Shown: piece after piece, positions 1 to 6,930 of the stretch
Layout: every line of letters starts with the position of its first letter
How positions within the stretch are numbered: the stretch's first letter is position 1
From: Candidatus Hydrogenedentota bacterium
GTDB lineage: Bacteria; Hydrogenedentota; Hydrogenedentia; Hydrogenedentales; JAEUWI01
Assembly (NCBI GenBank): GCA_024280935.1
Contig: JAJRPE010000548.1
Coordinates: forward strand, 1-44,699
Direction: 5' to 3'
Length of the DNA: 44,699 nucleotides
Position numbers and translations under genes: made by a program
Notes under the pieces: generated by a model
Database searches by the model: none
What the model was told of the DNA's origin: nothing
The model's input: only the letters and a program-made list of their open reading frames with translations

Positions 1-96
1 AAGTATCAACTCACACAAAAAGGACGAGAGTTGACCTCAACATTGAACGCACTCTTAACTGCTTCTACACAACAACTTATGAATATGGCCGCATGA
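1..96 (+). CDS. C-terminal end of a winged-helix protein (partial)
   Basis: An open frame runs from base 1 to a TGA at 94-96. It encodes about 31 residues with KYQLTQKGREL near its start, the typical last strand and helix of a winged-helix DNA-binding domain. The complete AlbA_2/HATPase protein at 11772-13232 ends in a similar way (KYRLTEKGHATL), so this may be the tail of a second member of that family or another wHTH regulator. Most of the gene lies outside the window. It is the only trace of a possible regulator upstream of the BREX operon. It is too short for the ORF track. Confidence 0.55.
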   Translation, partial: KYQLTQKGRELTSTLNALLTASTQQLMNMAA

Positions 97-169
97 AACT
101 TCTTGTTGCTTTTTGCCCTTATTCAAATGTAAGGCACTAAGGGCTTATACTCGAACCCATGGCAGTTTG

Positions 170-178
170 TGCTATATT
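170..178 (+). promoter_or_regulatory. possible extended -10 promoter of the BREX operon
   Basis: TGCTATATT reads as an extended -10 element (TGn plus TATATT) about 80 bp before the chosen brxA start. No good -35 hexamer lies 17 bp upstream, so the call rests on the -10 alone. The gap 97-258 holds nothing else I can support. Confidence 0.3.
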
Positions 179-258
179 CGGGACACTTAGATTTCGATTT
201 TTGAGCGTAATTTTCGGCGGCCTTGGGAAGGGTCATACCATCGGGGGCTACCCATAGC

Positions 259-984
259 ATGTATAGCACTGACCATCAAGCGGACCAGGCATACTTGGCC
301 TCCCTTGGTGCTGGCTATGTCTGGGGCTGCAAACCCGCTTTTGAGCTTGTTGGTGAATACGAAAGTACGGAATCATTGGTAAAACCAGATCAGTACAGCA
401 TGTCCTTTACGACGGGGACCCTCCTCCATCAGGAGTCGGTGAAGCTGGCCGAGCTCTATCTTGAGGACAACGACTGGAATAGCGTGCGAGATCGGGTGCT
501 TGACGAAAACCTGCTACAGACCAGGACGGTAAAGACCTCGAAAACTGTTTGTCGCGTGATCATCTCCCGCTTGAAGACACTCGCTCCCCCGGAAATGGAG
601 CTGCTCGTGCATGGCAGCACCCAGGAGCAAGGCTACCTCCTGTGGATGGCGATTTGTCGACGCCACGCGTTCATTGCCGAGTTCGGGGTCGAGGTGCTTC
701 GGGAGCGGTATATCAGCCTGAAAACCGACCTCCCCCAGGAAGAATTCGATGCCTTCTTCAACCGGAAATCGGATTGGCATCCTGAGTTGGACGAAATACG
801 GCCAAGTACCAGGGCCAAGCTACGCCAGGTTTTGTTCAAAATCCTACGGGAAGCTGATCTCCTGACGCCGGGAAACACCATTCATGCAGCACTGCTAACA
901 CCCGCACTGCTGGAAGCAATTCCCCCAGGCCATCGCCAAGACGTGCAGCGGTTTCCTGTTTTCGAATCAGACTTGAGAAGGTAG
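259..984 (+). CDS. brxA: BREX protein BrxA (DUF1819)
   Basis: BrxA is the small first protein of type 1 BREX phage-defence operons. It belongs to the DUF1819 family of helical proteins, reported to bind DNA. The family signature starts at MSFTTGTLLHQESVKLAELY and continues with ENLLQTRTV and VISRLKTL. The start is uncertain. The ORF track uses TTG at 223. ATG at 259 gives 241 residues. ATG at 400 would give 194 residues, near the usual family length of about 200, but it has no Shine-Dalgarno sequence. The 47 residues before the conserved part (MYSTDHQADQAY onward) do not look like standard BrxA. The gene ends 5 bp before brxB, consistent with one operon. Confidence 0.85.
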   Translation: MYSTDHQADQAYLASLGAGYVWGCKPAFELVGEYESTESLVKPDQYSMSFTTGTLLHQESVKLAELYLEDNDWNSVRDRVLDENLLQTRTVKTSKTVCRVIISRLKTLAPPEMELLVHGSTQEQGYLLWMAICRRHAFIAEFGVEVLRERYISLKTDLPQEEFDAFFNRKSDWHPELDEIRPSTRAKLRQVLFKILREADLLTPGNTIHAALLTPALLEAIPPGHRQDVQRFPVFESDLRR

Positions 985-989
985 ACGCA

Positions 990-1598
990 ATGAATCCGGA
1001 TATTGAGAAAAGCCCCATCCCCGAGCGATTTCAACACTTGCTCGCCGTGATATCCGGGCAGCGCTTCCTCAAGATGCAGGGGCTTGGCAATGAAGTCCCC
1101 TTCTTTATCTGCCCCTACAAGCCGGAAGAGGCTGTAGAGATGGAGCGGACCGAACGGCAACTCGTCAAGGGCCTCGAAAACAAGGGCATTCGGGTACTGG
1201 AAATTAATCTCTATGACCTGTCTGTCGAGCTCTTGCGGGACCGGGGAATCTGGGAGCAGGTCCTGGAGATGGAAGCCTCCGTCGCCAAGGATGAGATTCT
1301 GGAACTGCTTGAAAACGTGCTCGATATGAAACAGCACTTCGTACCCGCCATTGCCAGCAAGATCGATAGCGCGGACTTCGATGTAATGTTTCTGAGCGGT
1401 GTGGGGGCCACGTTTCCCTACATTCGGTCCCACAATTTGCTGGAAAATCTGCAAAGCACGGCAAAAGAGAAGCCCACCGTCCTGTTTTTTCCGGGCACCT
1501 ATACCCACTCGCTGGAATCCGGTGCATCGTTGAATCTCTTCGGGCGGTTAACAGGAAAATACTATCGGGCATTCAATATATTCGACTGTGAGGCATAA
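990..1598 (+). CDS. brxB: BREX protein BrxB (DUF1788)
   Basis: This 202-residue protein matches the BrxB/DUF1788 family in length (about 200 residues) and in order of motifs: ERFQHLLAVISGQRFL at the start, PFFICPY, the middle LEINLYDLSVELL, and the end SGVGATFPYIRSHNLLENL followed by PTVLFFPG. BrxB is an essential core component of type 1 BREX whose biochemical role is not settled. The ATG is preceded by AGAAGG at proper distance. It follows brxA by 5 bp and precedes brxC by 14 bp, so it should be co-transcribed with both. Confidence 0.92.
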   Translation: MNPDIEKSPIPERFQHLLAVISGQRFLKMQGLGNEVPFFICPYKPEEAVEMERTERQLVKGLENKGIRVLEINLYDLSVELLRDRGIWEQVLEMEASVAKDEILELLENVLDMKQHFVPAIASKIDSADFDVMFLSGVGATFPYIRSHNLLENLQSTAKEKPTVLFFPGTYTHSLESGASLNLFGRLTGKYYRAFNIFDCEA

Positions 1599-1612
1599 AC
1601 GAGGGAGTTCTG

Positions 1613-4600
1613 ATGAAGCTGAAAAGCATTTTTGCGAAGCCGGTAGACCGTCCAATCGAGGGGGTCATCAAGGCCGATGACGAGGCGAGCCTTCTCCTTG
1701 AAATCGAAGAGTACGTATTGACCAACGAGGTCGCGAAGCGACTGGAGTCTTTTCTCGATGCGTACAATAACTACGAGAACGCAAACGGGGTATGGGTATC
1801 CGGTTTCTTTGGTTCCGGTAAATCCCACCTGCTGAAGATGCTCGCCTTCCTGTTGGAAAATCGCGAGATAGAAGGCACCCCCGCACTTGATGTGTTTCTG
1901 CCGAAATGCAAAGACAACGAAATCCTCCGTGCCGACCTCAGCAAGGCAGCCAAGATTCCGTCAAAAAGCATCCTCTTCAACATCGACCAGAAGGCGGATG
2001 TAATCAGCAAGGACCAGATTGATGCCCTCCTATCTGTCTTTGTTAAGGTTTTCGATGAGATGTGCGGATACTATGGTAAACAGGGACACATCGCCCGCTT
2101 CGAGCGCGATTTGGACAGCCGGGATCTGTACGAAAAGTTCAAGACCGCTTTTGAGGCCCAAGCCGGTATTCCCTGGGAACGGGGCCGCGAGCAAGCCCTG
2201 TTGGAATCCGCCAGCATCGCCAAAGCTTATGCCCAGGTATCCGGCGCGGACGCAGATTCCGCAAAGGGTATTCTGGACAAGTACCGTAGCGACTATCGCG
2301 TGTCTATCGAAGACTTCGCCAACCAGGTTGAGGCCTATGTCAACCAGCAATCGCCGGATTTCAGGCTGAATTTCTTCGTGGATGAAGTCGGCCAGTATAT
2401 TGCTGGCAACACCAAATTGATGACCAACCTTCAGACCATCGCCGAAAGCCTCGCCACCAAGTGTCGTGGCCGCGCCTGGGTCATCGTTACTGCCCAGGAA
2501 GACATGAATACCGTCGTCGGCGAAATGGGCAAGCAGGAGAGCAATGACTTCACCAAGATTCAGGCACGCTTCGCCAATCGCATGAAGCTTACCAACGCCG
2601 ATGTGGCCGAGGTCATCCAGAAACGGCTGCTGACTAAAAATGACAGCGGTGTTGAAAGTCTCACCAAGATTTTCCACGACCAGGAAAACAACGTTAAGAC
2701 CCTTTTCGATTTCGCCGATGGCTCCCACGCCTATCGGAATTTTAAGGACCGGGATCACTTCATTCACTGCTACCCCTTCATCCCCTACCAGTTTGATCTG
2801 TTTCAATCGGCCATTCAGAATCTTTCCACGCACAATGCCTTCGAAGGCAAGCACAGCTCGGTGGGAGCACGGTCCATGCTTGGGGTGTTCCAGCAGGTTG
2901 CCGTTCAGATCCGTGACCATGAAACGGGACAGCTTGCCACCTTTGACCTCATGTTTGAGGGGATACGGACGGCCATGAAGGCGAATATTCAGCAAGCCGT
3001 GTTTCAGTCAGAAAAGCATCTGGACAATACCTTCGCCATCCGCCTCTTGAAGGCCCTCTTTCTGGTGAAGTATGTCAAGGAGTTCAAGCCCACCGTCCGC
3101 AATCTGTGTGTGTTGATGCTGGACCGCTTCGACCAGAACCTCCCCCAGCTCAGGAAGGATGTGGAGGAGGCGCTCAGCCTCCTGGAGCAACAGACCTACA
3201 TCCAGCGCAACGGCGATCTCTACAACTACCTCACCGACGAGGAAAAGGATGTCGAAGAGGAGATAAAGAACACCGAGGTCGAATCAGGTGACGTGGCTAC
3301 CGAGCTGGAAAAAATAGTTTTCGAGCAAGTCATCAAAGACCGGAAGATTCGCTACGACGAAAACGGTCAGGACTACCTCTTTTCGAGGAAGCTCGATGAT
3401 CGCGTTCATGGCCGGGAGCAGGAACTGGCCATTCACATCATCAGCCCCTTCCACGAAAACGCGGAAAGTGTGGACACCCTCCGTATGCAGAGTATGGGTC
3501 GCGACGAGCTCTTGGTGATTATGCCACCGGATGAGCGGTTGGTGCGCGACCTCCTGATGTATAAGCGCACCGATAAATACATCCGGCAGAACATCTCCAT
3601 CACCCAGCAGGAGGCCATCAAACGCATCCTGACCGACAAGGGCTTCCAGAACCGGGAGCGGGAAGGGGAACTCAAGCAGCGCGTCCGGGACCTCCTGGGC
3701 AAGGCCAAACTCATAGCATCGGGCAACGACTTGGATATCGGTGGAGAAGACGCCCTGACCCGCATCACACGGGGATTTCATGAGCTGATTTCACGGGTCT
3801 ACCCCAACTTGCGCATGTTGCGCGATGTCACCTATACCGAAAACGACATTGCCAAACACCTCAAGCATTCCGAAGGAAGCCTGTTTGGATGCGATGTGAC
3901 CGCCCTGGCGGAATCTGAACAAGAGTTGCTCTCATTCATCCAGAGCAATGGGCGGGGCGGTGTCCGCACGACCCTGAAGGGCCTGCTGGAAAAGTTTGAG
4001 CGAAAACCCTATGGCTGGTCCTACCCCGCCGTGCTCTGTACCCTTGCCAATCTTTGTGCCCGAGGCAAAGTCGAGGTGCGGACCGATGGCAATCTCCTCG
4101 AAGAGGATGAACTCGAACAGGCACTGCGCAATACCCGTGCCCATGCCAATGTGGTGCTCGATCCCCAGGTCGCCTTTACCGCATCCCAGGTACGTGGCCT
4201 CAAAGATTTCCATGGGGAATTTTTTGACGCCCCCCCCAGCACCAGTGAAGCCAAGGCGCTGGGGAAGGAAACCGGCCTTGCCTTTCAGGAATTGAAACAC
4301 AAACTGGAAACATTGGCGGTACAATCCAACCAATACCCCTTCCTGAACGCCTTAAAACCGGCCCTGGAGCAGTTGGAGGCAGTGTGTGGAAAACCCTACA
4401 CCTGGTATCTAACCGAATTGGCCCGTCATGAGGACGATCTGTGTGATCTGAAAGAACAGCTCATCGACCCCGTGCGCAAGTTCATGGGGGGCGCTCAGAA
4501 GAGCATATACGACGATGCCCACAAAGTAATGCGCGTGCAGGAGTCCAATGCCGAATACATCGCCGGGGGCGAAGCAGCGCAGGTGATGAAGGTGTTAAGC

Positions 4601-5137
4601 GATCCCGAGTGCTTCAAGGGTAAGCGTATGCAGCAGGTCAAGACCCAGGTCGATGCCCTCCAGAAAAAGATAGCGGATCAAATGGAAGTCGAAGTGACGA
4701 AGGCCACCGATGCCGTCGGGGTACTTCAGGATCGGCTGTTTGGCATGAACGAGTTCAGCACACTGACCAACGACCAGCAGATGGAACTTACCCGCCCCTT
4801 CAGCGAGTTCGTAGCGTCTTTGGAACGACAGACGTTGATCCCGGTGGTTCGCGATTTGCTTCGACGCTTCGAGGAATCGGGCTACCAAAACCTATTGTCC
4901 AAGCTGACGAACTGGGCACAGTCCAATAATGCTCCAGGTGACCCACTACCCGGCGCAAACTCCGGTGATTCACCGCCTGATCCAGGACCACCCATAGAAT
5001 ATGTATCCAGCCGTTCTATTACCGTTCCCTATGACAAGGCCTGGTTGGCCGATGAAGCCGATGTGGATGTCTATCTCGTGGCCATGCGGGAAGCGCTGTT
5101 GGCGGAGATACGTAGTGGAAAGCGGGTGAACCTCTAA
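1613..5137 (+). CDS. brxC: BREX ATPase BrxC
   Basis: BrxC is the large P-loop ATPase of BREX, needed for both host methylation and phage exclusion. At 1174 residues it has normal family length. Walker A is GFFGSGKSH (about residues 64-72), and the Walker B region is FFVDEVGQYI (about 254-263). After the ATPase core come long helical segments and a Pro/Gly/Ser-rich linker near residue 1110 (PGDPLPGANSGDSPPDPGPP) before a short conserved tail. A GAGGGA ribosome binding site precedes the ATG. The stop codon shares one base with the pglX start (TAATG), which suggests translational coupling. A run of eight C lies within the gene at 4230-4237. Confidence 0.95.
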   Translation: MKLKSIFAKPVDRPIEGVIKADDEASLLLEIEEYVLTNEVAKRLESFLDAYNNYENANGVWVSGFFGSGKSHLLKMLAFLLENREIEGTPALDVFLPKCKDNEILRADLSKAAKIPSKSILFNIDQKADVISKDQIDALLSVFVKVFDEMCGYYGKQGHIARFERDLDSRDLYEKFKTAFEAQAGIPWERGREQALLESASIAKAYAQVSGADADSAKGILDKYRSDYRVSIEDFANQVEAYVNQQSPDFRLNFFVDEVGQYIAGNTKLMTNLQTIAESLATKCRGRAWVIVTAQEDMNTVVGEMGKQESNDFTKIQARFANRMKLTNADVAEVIQKRLLTKNDSGVESLTKIFHDQENNVKTLFDFADGSHAYRNFKDRDHFIHCYPFIPYQFDLFQSAIQNLSTHNAFEGKHSSVGARSMLGVFQQVAVQIRDHETGQLATFDLMFEGIRTAMKANIQQAVFQSEKHLDNTFAIRLLKALFLVKYVKEFKPTVRNLCVLMLDRFDQNLPQLRKDVEEALSLLEQQTYIQRNGDLYNYLTDEEKDVEEEIKNTEVESGDVATELEKIVFEQVIKDRKIRYDENGQDYLFSRKLDDRVHGREQELAIHIISPFHENAESVDTLRMQSMGRDELLVIMPPDERLVRDLLMYKRTDKYIRQNISITQQEAIKRILTDKGFQNREREGELKQRVRDLLGKAKLIASGNDLDIGGEDALTRITRGFHELISRVYPNLRMLRDVTYTENDIAKHLKHSEGSLFGCDVTALAESEQELLSFIQSNGRGGVRTTLKGLLEKFERKPYGWSYPAVLCTLANLCARGKVEVRTDGNLLEEDELEQALRNTRAHANVVLDPQVAFTASQVRGLKDFHGEFFDAPPSTSEAKALGKETGLAFQELKHKLETLAVQSNQYPFLNALKPALEQLEAVCGKPYTWYLTELARHEDDLCDLKEQLIDPVRKFMGGAQKSIYDDAHKVMRVQESNAEYIAGGEAAQVMKVLSDPECFKGKRMQQVKTQVDALQKKIADQMEVEVTKATDAVGVLQDRLFGMNEFSTLTNDQQMELTRPFSEFVASLERQTLIPVVRDLLRRFEESGYQNLLSKLTNWAQSNNAPGDPLPGANSGDSPPDPGPPIEYVSSRSITVPYDKAWLADEADVDVYLVAMREALLAEIRSGKRVNL
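4230..4237 (+). repeat. C8 homopolymer tract in brxC
   Basis: The codons GCC CCC CCC form eight consecutive C residues, encoding part of a DAPPST segment in the C-terminal third of BrxC. Slippage here would frameshift brxC. It is shorter than tracts usually proven to be phase-variable and may be chance. Confidence 0.5.
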
Positions 5138-6930
5138 TGGAAACCGCCAAACTAAAAAAGTTTGCCCAGTTTGCCCGGCGTAGTTTGATGGAGCAGGTTT
5201 CGGGAAAGCTGAAGTTGGTGCTGGCGGAGGACAGTGCGGCCCGGCGTGAGTATCCCCCGGCGGTTCGGGAGCTCGAAGAGCAGATTGTGGCCCATGGTGA
5301 GGTGCAGGTCATTGAAAAGGTGGCCTACATCTGGTTCAACCGTTTTTGCGCCCTTCGTTTCATGGATGTAAATCGCTATACCCGTGTTGGGTTGGTTTCT
5401 CCTGCCGAGGGGCAGTTTCAGCCGGAGATCCTGGCGGAAGCGAAAATGGGGCACATTGACGAGGTGATGGTGCCGGAGAAGGTCCGGCAGCAGATCGTTG
5501 CGTTGCTGGATGGCTCGATTCCCAGCCCCGATCCCCAGGCCGAGGCGTATCGACTGCTCTTGGTGGCCGCGTGCAACGACTACCACCAGGCCATGCCCTA
5601 TCTCTTCGAGCGCATCGCCGATTACACCGAGTTGTTGATGCCCGACGACCTCCTCTCGGGCAATTCCATCCTGGCCTACACCCGTGAGGCCCTGACACCG
5701 GATGTCTGCGAGGACGTGGAGGTCATCGGCTGGCTCTACCAGTTCTACATCTCGGAGAAGAAGGACGAAGTCTTCGCGGGCTTGAAGAAGAACAAGAAAG
5801 TCACCCCGGAGAATATCCCCGCCGCCACCCAGCTCTTTACCCCCCACTGGATTGTGCGGTACCTGGTGGAGAACTCCCTGGGTCGGCTGTGGATGCTTAA
5901 TCGACCCCATTCCAAGCTGGTCGATCAGATGGATTATTACATCAAGCCCGAGAACCCCGAGACCGATTTCCTTCCAATCGACTCCCCCGAGGAGATCAAG
6001 ATTTGCGACCCGGCCTGTGGCTCGGGTCATATGCTCACTTATGCCTTTGATCTCCTTCATGCCATCTATGAGGAAGAGGGCTACGAGCCTGCCGAGATTC
6101 CAAAAAAGATCTTGAAGCACAACCTCTACGGCATCGAGATCGATGAGCGGGCCGGGGAATTGGCCGCCTTCGCGCTCACCATGAAAGCCCGCGCCAAGCA
6201 TCGACGTTTTTTGCGCAAGCCAATACAGCCCAATATCTGCGTGCTGGAAAACATACACTTTGAAGAAGGGGAACTCACCGAATACCTGGATTTCGTGGGC
6301 CGAGACCTGTTCACATTGCCATTGCAATCCACCCTACGTCAGTTCGAAGAAGCCGACAACTTTGGTTCGCTGATTCGGCCCGAAGAAACCGATGTAGAGG
6401 AAGTGTTGCAGACGCTGAAGGCCAAGGATGTTGCCGGACAACTTCTCCTCAGCCATACCCATCAGAAGGCCCTCCAGGCCCTAAAACAGGCAGACTATCT
6501 GAGCCCGAAGTACCATGTAGTAATTGCCAACCCGCCCTATATGGGGGGTAAAGGAATGAATGGACGATTGGGAGCTTGGGTGAAGGACAATTATTCGGAT
6601 AGTAAGTCCGATCTCTTTGCTGTTTTCATTGAACGTAATCTCGAACTGGTTATGTCTGCCGGAGCGGTGGCTATGATAACAATGCAGAGTTGGATGTTCT
6701 TATCGTCATATGAGAAGCTTCGCGCCCGGATTTTGGGGCAGAGCACAATCATATCAATGTTACACCTTGGAGCGCGGGCCTTTGACAGCATCGGTGGAGA
6801 GGTAGTGTCTACAACGGCTTTTGTATTGGAAAACCAGCATAGAGCTGAATACAAAGGTGCCTATGTGCGTTTAGTCGACGGAAAGTCGGAAGCAGAGAAA
6901 ATCGAAATGCTGGAGCGGGCGCTCAAATGA
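5137..6930 (+). CDS. pglX: PglX N-terminal half: adenine methyltransferase domain
   Basis: This is the catalytic half of PglX, the site-specific adenine-N6 DNA methyltransferase that marks host DNA in BREX. The SAM-binding motif DPACGSG is at residues 291-297 and the catalytic NPPY at 465-468. The upstream helical region (FARRSLMEQVSGKL, WFNRFCALRFMDVNRY) is typical of BREX-1 PglX. Intact PglX is about 1200 residues. This ORF stops at 597, just after AYVRLVDGKSEAEK, in the hinge before the target-recognition domain. The missing half is encoded at 9920-11767, after an inserted RT gene; the two add up to 1212 residues, so nothing appears lost. The stop overlaps the RT start (ATGA). GC falls below that of brxC from about 6490. 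I infer a two-subunit methyltransferase; a non-functional split gene is the alternative. Confidence 0.93.
   Translation: METAKLKKFAQFARRSLMEQVSGKLKLVLAEDSAARREYPPAVRELEEQIVAHGEVQVIEKVAYIWFNRFCALRFMDVNRYTRVGLVSPAEGQFQPEILAEAKMGHIDEVMVPEKVRQQIVALLDGSIPSPDPQAEAYRLLLVAACNDYHQAMPYLFERIADYTELLMPDDLLSGNSILAYTREALTPDVCEDVEVIGWLYQFYISEKKDEVFAGLKKNKKVTPENIPAATQLFTPHWIVRYLVENSLGRLWMLNRPHSKLVDQMDYYIKPENPETDFLPIDSPEEIKICDPACGSGHMLTYAFDLLHAIYEEEGYEPAEIPKKILKHNLYGIEIDERAGELAAFALTMKARAKHRRFLRKPIQPNICVLENIHFEEGELTEYLDFVGRDLFTLPLQSTLRQFEEADNFGSLIRPEETDVEEVLQTLKAKDVAGQLLLSHTHQKALQALKQADYLSPKYHVVIANPPYMGGKGMNGRLGAWVKDNYSDSKSDLFAVFIERNLELVMSAGAVAMITMQSWMFLSSYEKLRARILGQSTIISMLHLGARAFDSIGGEVVSTTAFVLENQHRAEYKGAYVRLVDGKSEAEKIEMLERALK

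Noticed and set aside
5152-6327. Long antisense ORF (391 aa) opposite pglX-N
   Set aside because: Mirror of a GC-rich coding frame; no family features, and the plus-strand gene is certain. The same applies to antisense ORFs at 2030-2995, 15948-17108, 17768-18400, 36128-37018, 37550-39028 and 43003-44112.
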